Of a DNA stretch of 64,000 nt, positions 1 to 8,466 are shown piece after piece. Positions within the stretch are counted from its first letter, which is position 1; every line of letters starts with the position of its first letter. The notes beneath the pieces are model-generated. The model searched no databases and was not told the origin of the DNA. It worked only from the letters and a program-made list of their open reading frames with translations. The stretch is from JAHBWV01 sp964588385 (GTDB lineage Bacteria > Planctomycetota > Phycisphaerae > Phycisphaerales > UBA1924), in the NCBI GenBank assembly GCA_964588385.1, contig CAZPPG010000014.1, positions 12,480 through 76,479 of the forward strand. Reading direction: 5' to 3'. Both the position numbers and the translations under genes were made by a program.

Positions 1-387
1 GAGAGGATCGCGGAGGCCAGAGCTCTGGGCGACCTGAAGGAGAATGCGGAATACCACGCCGCCCGCGAGCAGCAGGGGATGGAAGAGGCGGAGATCCGTC
101 GGCTCGAAGAGCGTCTCTCGAAGGCGCATGTGGTGAGCACCGATCTGGGGAAGACGACCGGACAGGTGTTCCTTGGGAGCACCGTGAAGCTGCGCGAGGT
201 TGAGTCGGGCGAAGAAGAGCTTTACAAACTCGTCGGCGATGCGCAGCCGGGCCTCGACTCGGAGATCACCGAGGTCACGGTGACCAGCCCGATGGGCGAG
301 GCTCTTTTCAAGGCCAACGTCGGCGAGACGATTCGGGTGCGGACGCGGCGCGGGCTCAAGGCCTTCGTGGTGGTTGAGCTGGTCTGA
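1..387 (+). CDS. greA: Transcription elongation factor GreA (5' end off the window)
   Basis: GreA rescues backtracked RNA polymerase by stimulating cleavage of the nascent RNA 3' end. The window opens inside the gene: frame 1 is open from base 1 and starts in the coiled-coil tip signature GDLKENAEYHAA, which holds the acidic D and E that coordinate the catalytic metal. The C-terminal FKBP-like domain follows, with LGSTVKLREV and SPMGEALFKA, and the stop is at 385-387. About 128 of the usual 155-160 residues are present, so roughly 30 N-terminal residues and the promoter are missing only because of the window edge. It converges on the GH31 gene with a 30-bp gap holding a short CCGG-GAA-CCGG repeat. 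Identification is firm. Confidence 0.95.
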   Translation, partial: ERIAEARALGDLKENAEYHAAREQQGMEEAEIRRLEERLSKAHVVSTDLGKTTGQVFLGSTVKLREVESGEEELYKLVGDAQPGLDSEITEVTVTSPMGEALFKANVGETIRVRTRRGLKAFVVVELV

Positions 388-417
388 CAGGCGGACGCTC
401 TGTGCCGGGAACCGGTC

Positions 418-2652
418 TCAGGCGATGGGCAGGTTCCAGGTCTGATCACCGGAGCCGTCGCTCCGCAGTTCGTACGCGGATTCGTCGGACCCGGGCGTGA
501 GCACGCGAACGATGATTGTTCGAGCAGCCTGAGGCATGTCGCCTTCGATGATGTGGGCGCGGATGCGGAGCAGACGCGTCTCGCTGGCGGCGTGGAGTCG
601 TGTGAGGCGGAATGCGCCGTGCGTGTGGTCGTGCCCCTCGCCTGAGTCCTCATAGAGCAGCCCCTCGCCCGAGCCTCCCGCGTCGAGATGCACCAGAAGC
701 GTGAGCGGGTCCAGCGGACGCTCGGCCGTGTGCTGCATCGAAGGCCCGGCCGGGATGATCGAGCCGGCCCGCAAGAAGAGTGCGGGCAGCTCCGGATCAT
801 GCTCCTCGGCCAGTTCGAACGGAGCCCATGCCCCCGGGGGGAAGGGGGCGGTGCATTCGCCGTCCGCGGTCACGCGGCAGCGAACGAGCACGGCGTCGCC
901 GACAAGGAAAGCATCGTCGACGGCGCGGAGCCCGGGGACTGACGGATCGGCGAAGAAGAGCGGGCGGATCGCTGGCAGGCCGGTTCGGCACGCTTCGTGC
1001 ATGAGCGTGTACCAGAGGGGCAGGAGGCGATAGCGGCGCACGATGGCCCGGCGGCACGTCGCCTCGACGAGGGGACCCCACGACCACGGCTCGTGCTCAC
1101 GGGTCCAGACGTCCGTGTGGGCGCGGCAGAACGGGAGCATCGCGCCGATGCCCATCCAGCGCGCAAAGAGTTGGCCGGTTGCGTTGCCCTCGAAGCCGCC
1201 GATGTCCGGCCCGACGATCGGCTGGCCGGAGAGACCAAGGTTGAGGGCCATCGTGATCGACCAGCCCAGATGGTCCCACGTTGAGGAGTTGTCGCCGGTC
1301 CAGGTTGCGGCGAAGCGATGTCCACCGAGGAAGCTGGAGCGCGTGAGGATGAATGGGCGCTTCTCGGGTCGGAGCTTCTGAACGCCCTCGCGGGTAGCGC
1401 GCACCATGAGGGTGCCGTAGAGGTTGTGGATTCGGGCGTGGGTGGTCGGCCCGCCGAGTTCGGGATCGGCGTCGTGGACGTTGCTCTCGGGCATGGTGCG
1501 GCCGGGACCGTCGAAGATCGCCGGCTCGTTCATGTCGTTCCAGAAGCCGTCGGCGCCCAGCCGGATGAGCGGCTCATAGAGCGAGCCCCACCATTCACGC
1601 ACGCGCGCCGCGGCGAAATCCGGAAACGCGCACGCCCCAGGCCAGACCTGCCCGTGGTACTCCGCGCCGACGGCATCCTTGACGAAGACGCCGCGCTCGT
1701 GGCCTGAGGCATAGGCGTGATACGCGGGATCGACCTTGAGTCCGGGGTCGATCATCAGCACCGCGCGGAGCGAGCGTTCGTGCAGATGGGCGAGAAGCGA
1801 AGCGGGATCGGGAAAGCGATCGGGATCGAATGTGAAGCTGCGGTTGCCGTCCATGTAGTGGATGTCGAGCCAGATCACATCGCACGGGATGCGGCGGAGG
1901 CGCATCTGGTCCGCGATGCGGCGGACCTCCGCGTCCGGGTAGTACGAGTAGCGAGACTGCTGATATCCGAGGGCCCAGAGCGGGGGCAGCGAGATGCGTC
2001 CGACGAGTTCCGTGAGCGCGACCACAACCTGCGCGGGCGTCTGCCGCTCGATGATGTAAACCGGAAAGTCGGCGTCCTCGGCGTGCACGATGATGCGTCG
2101 GTCCGACGCGAAGACGCGGGATCTGCAGGCGGTGTCCCAGAGCACGCCGAAGCTGCTCCCGTCGGAACGAACGCCGAGGATCCACGGGTGGGCCTGGTAG
2201 AGCGACGGCGTGCGATCGTCGTAGGCGTAATGGTCGGCATTCCAGAGCGTGATGCGTCGACCGTTGCGCCGGAGGCATCCCGCGTGCTCGCCCATGCCGT
2301 AGAGGTCGGTGCCCGGCTCCAGATCGATCGTGAACGATCGGCGCGGACGGCCCCGCCGGCGGCTGGCCCGCCAGAGCACCCTCAGCGACGTTGATTCTGA
2401 GCCGTCGCCGGCGTCTTCCCATCGACGGAGCAGACTGACCGATGGTCTGGCCGGGCCCGGAGCGCTGAACGGATCGTCGAAACGAACGATCCGATCGCCG
2501 ACGAGGCGCGCGGGTGCAGCGGTTGGGGCCGGGCGTCGCGGCCGTGGGGCGGAGGGAGGAGTTGCGGGCGAGTGGGCGTCCATGCCGTGTGCTGGGGGCC
2601 GCCGGTGGCGGGCGGGATCGTGGGATGATCGGCGGTCGGGTATGCTGGTCAC
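418..2652 (-). CDS. GH31 family alpha-glucosidase/alpha-xylosidase-type hydrolase
   Basis: Retaining exo-acting alpha-glycosidase of family GH31, probably removing terminal alpha-glucose from oligosaccharides. The catalytic core is intact. The nucleophile motif WNDMNEP lies at about residues 371-377 (nucleophile D373), and the acid/base Asp is about D454 in TWTGDNSS. It is followed by the subsite signature GPDIGGF and by RAHTD. An N-terminal galactose-mutarotase-like domain with LYGMGEH precedes the barrel. The longest frame starts at a GTG (2652). The first 23 residues are Arg/Pro/Ser-rich, and an ATG at 2583 is an equally plausible start; neither has a strong ribosome site. No signal peptide is visible, so it is probably cytoplasmic, fitting the intracellular glucan enzymes at 10.6 and 15.0 kb. 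Exact substrate (maltose, isomaltose or xyloside) cannot be told from sequence alone. Confidence 0.9.
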   Translation of the reverse strand: MTSIPDRRSSHDPARHRRPPAHGMDAHSPATPPSAPRPRRPAPTAAPARLVGDRIVRFDDPFSAPGPARPSVSLLRRWEDAGDGSESTSLRVLWRASRRRGRPRRSFTIDLEPGTDLYGMGEHAGCLRRNGRRITLWNADHYAYDDRTPSLYQAHPWILGVRSDGSSFGVLWDTACRSRVFASDRRIIVHAEDADFPVYIIERQTPAQVVVALTELVGRISLPPLWALGYQQSRYSYYPDAEVRRIADQMRLRRIPCDVIWLDIHYMDGNRSFTFDPDRFPDPASLLAHLHERSLRAVLMIDPGLKVDPAYHAYASGHERGVFVKDAVGAEYHGQVWPGACAFPDFAAARVREWWGSLYEPLIRLGADGFWNDMNEPAIFDGPGRTMPESNVHDADPELGGPTTHARIHNLYGTLMVRATREGVQKLRPEKRPFILTRSSFLGGHRFAATWTGDNSSTWDHLGWSITMALNLGLSGQPIVGPDIGGFEGNATGQLFARWMGIGAMLPFCRAHTDVWTREHEPWSWGPLVEATCRRAIVRRYRLLPLWYTLMHEACRTGLPAIRPLFFADPSVPGLRAVDDAFLVGDAVLVRCRVTADGECTAPFPPGAWAPFELAEEHDPELPALFLRAGSIIPAGPSMQHTAERPLDPLTLLVHLDAGGSGEGLLYEDSGEGHDHTHGAFRLTRLHAASETRLLRIRAHIIEGDMPQAARTIIVRVLTPGSDESAYELRSDGSGDQTWNLPIA

Positions 2653-2747
2653 TGGTCGGGACGCAGAAAGCGTGCGGTCAGGATTCCGAATCAGAGGGCC
2701 ACCGCTGCGCGGGGTTTGAATAGGCGGTCAGAACGGGAGTTCAGGTT

Positions 2748-3554
2748 ATGCACAACGTTTCACGCGTGATTGGGTTGGCGATATCGCCCCTGGTGCTCTC
2801 GCTGTCGGCCGGGTGCAATCTGGTTTCGCCGCTGGTGGAGCGGCGTATCACGGTCGAGTTCCCTTCGACGCAGACGCCGGTGTCGATCGGCACGTCCAAC
2901 GGTGCGATCTCGGTCGGCGCCGGCGCCGAAGACAAGATCGTCGTGAACGCCCTCATCCGGGCTCGGACGCAGGAGCGTGCGGACGCGACGACTGTCACGG
3001 CAAAGCTGGATGAGGCCGGGGTGCTGCAGATCGTTCCGACGTGGCCGGGGGAGCGATTGGGCAACGAGGGATGCTCGCTGGATGTCGCGATGACAAGCGT
3101 GCCTGCGCTGTCGCTGGTCACGTCGAACGGCGCGCTGACGGTGAACGGTCTTCAGGGAGCGTTGAAGGCGACGACCTCCAACGGCGCGATCAAGATCGAT
3201 GGCTTTACGGGCGTGATCGATGGATCAACGTCCAATGGGAGCGTCACGATCGTCGGCGCGACGCACGGCGTGGGGATTCGCACGTCCAACGGCGGGGTAC
3301 GGGTCACGATGGCGCCGACAGCCGCGGGCCCGGTGTCGATCGCGACTTCGAACGGTTCGATCGATCTCACGGTCGGCCCGTCGTTCACGGGGGCGTTGCA
3401 GGCGGGGACGAGCAACGGCTCGGTTTCGATCGACGCCCCTGGAGCGTCGGACGTGCGTCTGACGAAGGGGAGCGGATCGGCGAGGTTCGGCGACGGGCAG
3501 GGTTCGTCCTCGCTTCAGTCCTCGAACGGATCGATCACGGTCCGGGGGCAGTGA
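2748..3554 (+). CDS. DUF4097-like beta-repeat lipoprotein
   Basis: Predicted outer-envelope lipoprotein of 268 residues. Residues 1-24 form a lipoprotein signal ending in LSAGC, with Cys as the lipidated residue. The rest is a beta-strand repeat protein: eight (T/S)SNG units (GTSNGAIS, VTSNGALT, TTSNGAIK, STSNGSVT, RTSNGGVR, ATSNGSID, GTSNGSVS, QSSNGSIT), spaced mostly 19-25 residues apart (the first and second are farther apart), as expected for one turn each of a right-handed beta-solenoid. This is the pattern of the DUF4097/'putative adhesin' families, whose biochemical role is not known. The start has GGGAG about 9 nt upstream. It stands alone, converging on the dockerin-protein gene with a shared terminator at 3606-3634. 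Confidence 0.75.
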   Translation: MHNVSRVIGLAISPLVLSLSAGCNLVSPLVERRITVEFPSTQTPVSIGTSNGAISVGAGAEDKIVVNALIRARTQERADATTVTAKLDEAGVLQIVPTWPGERLGNEGCSLDVAMTSVPALSLVTSNGALTVNGLQGALKATTSNGAIKIDGFTGVIDGSTSNGSVTIVGATHGVGIRTSNGGVRVTMAPTAAGPVSIATSNGSIDLTVGPSFTGALQAGTSNGSVSIDAPGASDVRLTKGSGSARFGDGQGSSSLQSSNGSITVRGQ

Positions 3555-3605
3555 ACTCCGGCTGAGACGCGGCGGCGTGGCATGCTCACACGACATACGA
3601 AAGCG

Positions 3606-3634
3606 GGCGGACGACCGAGATGGTCGCCCGCCCG
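3606..3634. terminator. Bidirectional intrinsic terminator between convergent genes
   Basis: A 12-bp arm GGGCGGACGACC (3606-3617), a 5-nt loop and its near-perfect complement GGTCGCCCGCCC (3623-3634; one mismatch) lie midway between the stops at 3554 and 3665. AAA precedes the stem, giving a short U-run for minus-strand transcripts. Position and strength fit a terminator serving both genes. Confidence 0.65.
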
Positions 3635-3664
3635 TTCCGCAATTCCGTCTCACACGACCGCGAT

Positions 3665-6004
3665 TCAGCAGCCGAGGCCGAATGCGTCGAGGAAGTCAAG
3701 GAAGTCAAGGACGTCGACGAACGTGTCGCCGTTGAAGTCCGCATCCGCGGTGGTGCCGCAGGGGGCGGGCTGTCCGGAGCAGGAGCCGAAATCGTCGAAG
3801 AAGTCCAGGAAGTCAAGGACATCGGGGGTGGTGTCGCCGTTGTAGTCCGCGGCGCATGCCGGGGGCGGCGTGCAGCCGATGACAACGGCCCTGAAGTCAT
3901 CGACGCCGGCCTCGATGATCGAGCCGGAGCCGAGGTCCGCGGCACGGAAGCGGACGCGGACGTTGGCGGTGGGGCTCACAAAGTCACTGACTTCAAACTC
4001 GTTGAAGAACCAGCCGCCGGAGACCTGGTCGCCGCTCGGGCCGACCGTCTCGACGGTCACCCACGAGGTTCCGTTGTTGGTGACCTGGACAACAAAGGTG
4101 TCGTTGAAGGGATCTGCGCCGGCGTGGTTTGAGTACCAGCGCCAGTACGAGATCCTCGCGCCGGTTGAGCCTGCGAGGTTGATGACGGGGCTGAGGAGAG
4201 TGGTTGTGCCGCCATCGACGTCGGCATCACCGACCCCGCCACCCGATGAGCCCTGGCCTGTGACGTACGCGCGGATTCCGGGAGCCGGGGTGTGATCGTC
4301 CTCGGGTGCGGCGGCGGTGCCGTTCGGATCGACGCGGGTCCAGATGCCGGTGGAGGCGTTGTCGCCGCTCATGCCGATGGTCCAACCCTTGTTGGTCTCC
4401 ATGTCGTCCTCGAACACCGTGGTCATGTCGGTGGCGACAATGGCGTCGATGCTGGCTGTGGTGTAGGGGCTGTTGTCGATGGCGGTCGCGGAGACGCGAT
4501 AGTTCACGGCGTCGAAGCAGGAGAGCGCGGGGAGCACACCGCGCCACGAGTCATCGACCTGCTGCGTCATGGCGACCTGCTGGGGCGAGCCGCCGTTGAC
4601 GGCGTAGTGCAGGGTGACGGAAGACGAGTTGATCTCCTCACCGCTGATCTCATCGATGGTCGCGACGATGCTCGTGGCCTGGCCCGGCGCGATCATGGTT
4701 GGCGCGTTGGAGAACTGGATGTCGAGCGAGGGGAACGGCTGATCGCCTTCGCCGAGGACGAACAGTCCTCGCTCAATGTCGGAGACCAGAATGGTTCCTG
4801 AGGGGAAGAAGGGATAGACGCTCCATGCGCCGTTGAACGAGGCCGAATCGCTGCCCGGATAGGAGTCGAAATATGCGACCTCAACCGGCGCGACGGGATT
4901 GGTGCGATCGAAGATGCGCAGGCCGGAGCGGTAGTTCGCTTCGTAGATCCGGTTGCCCTTCACATAGAGGTTGTGGTCGATGGCGGCCTTGCCGCTTGTG
5001 AACGTTCCCGCGAGCGTCGGGCTGGACGGATTGGCGAGCGAGAACACGCGGGTTGTCGTCACGGAGACGGTGCTGCCCTCGTCAAGCTCGTCATCCATGT
5101 AGAGATACATGCCGTCTTCCGACATCCAGCCCTGGTGGCAGTAGGAGACGCCGGGATATGACGTGCCGCCCAGACGGACCATACTGGCCTTGTTCGTGAC
5201 GTCGATGACTTCAATGCCTGCGCTGCCGTTGAAGCAATAGGCGATTTCCCGACCGGCCAGAGGGCCCGAGGTGTAGCTGACAACCTGTGCGTCGTGGACG
5301 TAACGGGTTGACCACGACCCGACGATCGTGGGATTGGCGGGATCGGCGGTCGAGACGGCCACGAGGCCGCCGTTGGCGATGTTGGCGCCGACCAGGTACA
5401 GATAGCCGGTCGCGGGATTGACGGCAATGTTGTGCGTCGTCGTGTGGCCCGCCTGCATCTTGTTCTGTACGAGAGTGACAATGCCGTTATCGATCTGCGA
5501 CATGTCCATGACCTGAATGCCGAGGCCGCCCTCGCTGACGCCGTATGCGTAGTGGCCGTGGACCTTGACATCGTGCCAGAGACTTGTTGCCCCGGCGATG
5601 TAGCCGACGACCTGGGCGTTCGTGGGGTCGGTCACTTCAACGAATCCGAACCCCCTTTCGAGTCCGACGATCGCGTATTCGCGGCCGGAGGGCGAGACGT
5701 AGCCCCAGCAATCGTTGCCGGACGTATTGCCGCCCGGGAAGCCGTTGAGCGGGATCCATGAACCGAGTTGAACGCCGGACGCGTCAAACGTCTCGCGCTG
5801 GCCGGGCGAGTCGCCACGAACGAATGGATCAAGCGGAGCGCCGAGCCGGAAGGGCGTTCCGAATTTGGGACCCTTGAAGTCCTGGAGCTTTCTCCAGTCT
5901 TCATCGGCGTTTGCCGCCAGACCCGCCGACGCGACCGTGATGGCGGCGAGGCAGCCCATAGACAGCGAGCGGACAAGGTCGATGGCGCAATCGCGATTCT
6001 TCAT
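3665..6004 (-). CDS. Secreted choice-of-anchor B/LVIVD-repeat protein with C-terminal dockerin
   Basis: Secreted or surface protein of 779 residues. ATG 6004 is preferred over the upstream in-frame starts because GGAGAG sits about 6 nt before it and the following residues form a signal peptide ending near SAGLAANA. Residues of about 60-410 are LVIVD/choice-of-anchor B propeller repeats (for example GFVEVTDPTNAQVVG, GIEVIDVTNKA, LRIFDRTNPVAPVE). A beta-sandwich follows (about 420-520), then a MAM/anchor-J-like jelly-roll (about 530-700). The last 65 residues are a two-repeat dockerin with calcium loops DYNGDTTPD and DFNGDTFVD, each followed by VLDFLDFF/L, ending GLGC. This 'GC-type' dockerin is typical of Phycisphaerae, where it seems to serve as a sorting or anchoring tag. 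Partner and ligand are unknown. Confidence 0.85.
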   Translation of the reverse strand: MKNRDCAIDLVRSLSMGCLAAITVASAGLAANADEDWRKLQDFKGPKFGTPFRLGAPLDPFVRGDSPGQRETFDASGVQLGSWIPLNGFPGGNTSGNDCWGYVSPSGREYAIVGLERGFGFVEVTDPTNAQVVGYIAGATSLWHDVKVHGHYAYGVSEGGLGIQVMDMSQIDNGIVTLVQNKMQAGHTTTHNIAVNPATGYLYLVGANIANGGLVAVSTADPANPTIVGSWSTRYVHDAQVVSYTSGPLAGREIAYCFNGSAGIEVIDVTNKASMVRLGGTSYPGVSYCHQGWMSEDGMYLYMDDELDEGSTVSVTTTRVFSLANPSSPTLAGTFTSGKAAIDHNLYVKGNRIYEANYRSGLRIFDRTNPVAPVEVAYFDSYPGSDSASFNGAWSVYPFFPSGTILVSDIERGLFVLGEGDQPFPSLDIQFSNAPTMIAPGQATSIVATIDEISGEEINSSSVTLHYAVNGGSPQQVAMTQQVDDSWRGVLPALSCFDAVNYRVSATAIDNSPYTTASIDAIVATDMTTVFEDDMETNKGWTIGMSGDNASTGIWTRVDPNGTAAAPEDDHTPAPGIRAYVTGQGSSGGGVGDADVDGGTTTLLSPVINLAGSTGARISYWRWYSNHAGADPFNDTFVVQVTNNGTSWVTVETVGPSGDQVSGGWFFNEFEVSDFVSPTANVRVRFRAADLGSGSIIEAGVDDFRAVVIGCTPPPACAADYNGDTTPDVLDFLDFFDDFGSCSGQPAPCGTTADADFNGDTFVDVLDFLDFLDAFGLGC

Positions 6005-6162
6005 GGAACTCTCCGTGCCCCCACGACGAGTTTCCGGCATGCTCAAATCGGTCCTGTGAAACCTGAATGGCTCTGTAACGTACCAGAGAGGAACCTACCC
6101 TACAAGTCACGGCGTGACCTGAATCGGCGATACGGCGAAGTTTCTTCGAGGTTCCCACCGGT

Positions 6163-7062
6163 ATGCACCTGAGACAAAGCCATCACAAGCGGGGATTCAA
6201 GCGTCAGATGTGGCGTGGATGGGTTGGGGTCGCGGCGGTGTTGGGTGGCGTCGGGTTCGGTCTGTCGGGCAACGCACAGTCACCCTCACGAGCTCCGGTG
6301 TCCGAAACTGCCCAGCTTCACTTTCTCGTGATCGACGATCGGTTTACTCCCCACGTTCGGGTCTCCTGGGAGGGAGCGGACGGCAAACCCGTGGTGCTGG
6401 AGGCGGATCGGGCGTATACCGCGCCCGCGATGCGGTCTGAACTGGGCCACAACCTGGATTGCTTCGTTGCGTTGGGGGGCACGCGGCTGGACAAGCAGGC
6501 GGGGCACCCCGACGGAGCCATCGTGCGGGTGGGGCTTTACAAGCGAGACCCGGCCAAGCCTCTGTTCGAGGGCTTGGAACGGGATTCGATCATCGAAGTC
6601 AGGCTCACGAACGTCGTGTTCGACAAGCCGGCGGTGGTCACTCCCGAGAGCGGCGTGCAGCACCTCAAGTACTCACCGGACGGGCTGGCCGAGTGCGGTC
6701 TGGCGGGCGCGGCTTTCGAGCTCTACAACACGGTCAGCTTGACCGATAACCTCAAGGGGAGCGTGACCGCGGCAAACGGGCGATTGGGCGTGCTCGGGTC
6801 AAACGGGGCCGAGTTTGCAGTGACGCAAGAGGCGGACGGGACATTCACACTCGTGGCCAGGATCCCGTATTCATTGCTGCGTCACGTTCAGGACCCGTGG
6901 CAGTTGACCAAGCCGGGCACGTTTCTGGAGCCGCTGCACTTTCACCTTGAGTTTGAAGCGGTGCCGCTCCTGCTGGTTCCTGACGCGTTGCGTCCGGGCG
7001 ACACGTCGGCTCCGGCGAAGCCCTCCAAGGCGGACGAAACAGGTAAGTCTTTGCAGGATTGA
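6163..7062 (+). CDS. Hypothetical secreted protein
   Basis: Protein of 299 residues that I do not recognise. A signal peptide is visible: a basic N-terminus, then a hydrophobic run (GWVGVAAVLGGVGFGL) ending near SGNAQS. If ATG 6208 is the true start the signal is more compact; CGAGG before ATG 6163 gives that start weak support. The mature part is mixed alpha/beta with no transmembrane segment and only two cysteines apart (DCFVAL, AECGLA). The segment containing HLEFEAVPLLLVPD is followed by a Pro/Lys/Ser-rich tail. It diverges from the dockerin protein, and its stop lies immediately before the sigma-factor promoter. No function can be assigned. Confidence 0.6.
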   Translation: MHLRQSHHKRGFKRQMWRGWVGVAAVLGGVGFGLSGNAQSPSRAPVSETAQLHFLVIDDRFTPHVRVSWEGADGKPVVLEADRAYTAPAMRSELGHNLDCFVALGGTRLDKQAGHPDGAIVRVGLYKRDPAKPLFEGLERDSIIEVRLTNVVFDKPAVVTPESGVQHLKYSPDGLAECGLAGAAFELYNTVSLTDNLKGSVTAANGRLGVLGSNGAEFAVTQEADGTFTLVARIPYSLLRHVQDPWQLTKPGTFLEPLHFHLEFEAVPLLLVPDALRPGDTSAPAKPSKADETGKSLQD

Positions 7063-7065
7063 GAG

Positions 7066-7094
7066 TTGGGCTCCGGGCTGGACGTCGGTAGACT
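7066..7094 (+). promoter_or_regulatory. Putative promoter of the sigma-factor unit
   Basis: TTGGGC (7066-7071), a 17-bp spacer, and TAGACT (7089-7094) form a housekeeping-type promoter beginning four bases after the previous stop. The predicted transcript would have a leader of about 78 nt before ATG 7179. Confidence 0.45.
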
Positions 7095-7178
7095 GTGCGG
7101 CGTGTCAAAAGTGAGAAGACGCGCGCCGGGCGCGTTCTCATCGATCTTCCTGTCACCGGACGAAACCCACCCCGATCG

Positions 7179-7865
7179 ATGACCCAGCAAACCAAACAAG
7201 ATGTGTTTCCCCCGACGATGAGCACGTGGATCGCTCAGCGCATGGGCGATGGTGTCGAGGGGCGGAACGAGGTCAACCGCCACATCATGGCGGTGTATGA
7301 CTGGCCGCTTCGCGTGTATTTCATGGGCACATCCGAGCGATGGCTCGGAGAACCCGAGGACGTCGTCAGCGGGTTCTTCGCCGACCGGCTCGGCCGTCCG
7401 GAGTTCCTGCACGAGTGGCGCGCGAGCGGGATGCGCCTGCGTCGATGGCTGATGAACGCGTTCTGCTTCTACCTGATGGAGTTGCGCCGCGCCCGGGCCC
7501 GCGATCGGCGGGCAGGGGAGCTGGATCGCGAGCCAATCGTGTTCAACGGGAGCCCCGAGGCGGCCATCGACCGTGCGTTCCGCGTTTCTCTTGTGCGGGA
7601 GGCCCTGCGCGTGGCGCAGGAGACGTGCGAGGAGACGGGGCTGGCCCAGCACTGGAACATTTTCGTGTCGCACTACCTCACCGGGCGCGACTACTCGGAT
7701 CTCTCTCGAGAGTTCGTTGTGTCTCCCGAGCGTGCGGCGGTCATGGCGAGGACCGCAGCCCGCAAGTTTCGCGGCGCCGTTCGTGAGTTGCTCGCCGGTG
7801 ATGGAACACCCGACCAGGAGGTCGACCAGGAGATCCTGGCGCTCATCGAGGAGCCCACATCATGA
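7179..7865 (+). CDS. ECF-like RNA polymerase sigma factor
   Basis: Putative alternative sigma factor of 228 residues. Residues of about 25-105 have sigma region 2 character (aromatic and basic helices in VYDWPLRVYF, WLGEPEDVVSGFFADRL and LRRWLMNAFCFYLMELRRAR). Residues of about 135-210 resemble region 4, with a helix-turn-helix candidate DYSDLSREFVVSPERAAVMA followed by RTAARKFRGAVRELL. The linker is short, as in ECF factors. Start: an in-frame GTG at 7095 overlaps the predicted promoter, so ATG 7179 (MTQQTKQD) is chosen. It overlaps the next gene by 4 bp (ATGA), so the two products are probably made together. No membrane anti-sigma gene is adjacent, which is unusual for an ECF locus. Family is confident only at the level of sigma-70 regions 2/4. 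Confidence 0.65.
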   Translation: MTQQTKQDVFPPTMSTWIAQRMGDGVEGRNEVNRHIMAVYDWPLRVYFMGTSERWLGEPEDVVSGFFADRLGRPEFLHEWRASGMRLRRWLMNAFCFYLMELRRARARDRRAGELDREPIVFNGSPEAAIDRAFRVSLVREALRVAQETCEETGLAQHWNIFVSHYLTGRDYSDLSREFVVSPERAAVMARTAARKFRGAVRELLAGDGTPDQEVDQEILALIEEPTS

Positions 7866-8356
7866 CACGCGCCGGGTCCGGACAGACCTCGCACATCAGC
7901 GTCTACGACTCGATCGGCGAGTCGCAGGCCTCAACCCTTCTGCGCCTTGGACTGCTCGGGCCCCGGCGCCCGATCGACGATCTGGCGGATCGCCTTGCCG
8001 AGCCGGGCGCGGCCCATTGGCTGGACAGCGTGCTGGAGGTCGGTACGACCGCGGCCATCGGGAAGCCCCGGTCGGTGCTGCTGATGGGTGAGACAAGCGT
8101 TGAGGACCTCATCCGGATCAAGGATGAGGGAAAGCGTCGCTATCGCTCGTCGGAGACGGCTGATGGGCGCCTGGGAGGCCTGGCGATCTACTTTGTCGCG
8201 ATCGGCGGGGGCCTGGTCCATCACAGAAAGAACATCTGCAGCCGCCCGCCGGACGTGCTGCACGCGGCGCTGCTGGATCTGGCGGCAGCGGCCACGGGGC
8301 ACTGGAGCGACCTTCTGACGCGGGCCGCGGCCTCGGCGCGGACGCTGGTGGTCTGA
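7862..8356 (+). CDS. Hypothetical protein coupled to the sigma factor
   Basis: Soluble 164-residue protein that I do not recognise. It overlaps the sigma-factor stop by 4 bp and is the last gene of that unit, ending before a strong terminator at 8420-8445. Visible features: an N-terminal Ser/Thr-rich stretch, an alpha-helical first half (PIDDLADRLAEPGAAHWLDSVL), a central beta-rich part (RLGGLAIYFVAIGGGLVHH), then helices (VLHAALLDLAAAATGHWSDLL). There are no transmembrane segments, no zinc-type Cys-His cluster and no known anti-sigma motif. Strict co-transcription with the sigma factor suggests a regulator or dedicated partner, which is inference from position only. Confidence 0.55.
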   Translation: MTRAGSGQTSHISVYDSIGESQASTLLRLGLLGPRRPIDDLADRLAEPGAAHWLDSVLEVGTTAAIGKPRSVLLMGETSVEDLIRIKDEGKRRYRSSETADGRLGGLAIYFVAIGGGLVHHRKNICSRPPDVLHAALLDLAAAATGHWSDLLTRAAASARTLVV

Positions 8357-8419
8357 GCGCGTGCCGGTGACGCAGCCGGGTGGGCGGCGGACGGTAGATG
8401 GAGTTGGTCCTAATCTTCG

Positions 8420-8445
8420 GACCCGGCTCGGATGTGAGCCGGGTC
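8420..8445 (+). terminator. Strong hairpin after the sigma-factor unit, just upstream of the peptidase gene
   Basis: A perfect 10-bp stem GACCCGGCTC / GAGCCGGGTC with a 6-nt loop is followed by a pyrimidine run TCTTGTCTTT. It lies 63 nt after the stop at 8356 and 21 nt before ATG 8467. It should terminate the upstream unit. If the peptidase promoter lies upstream of it, it would also act as a leader attenuator. Confidence 0.7.
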
Positions 8446-8466
8446 TCTTGTCTTTGGAGTCTGCCC

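Noticed and set aside
7095..7178. Longer sigma-factor start at GTG 7095
   Set aside because: It begins at the end of the predicted -10 element, so it would lie upstream of the transcription start, and the extra residues are not typical of region 2.
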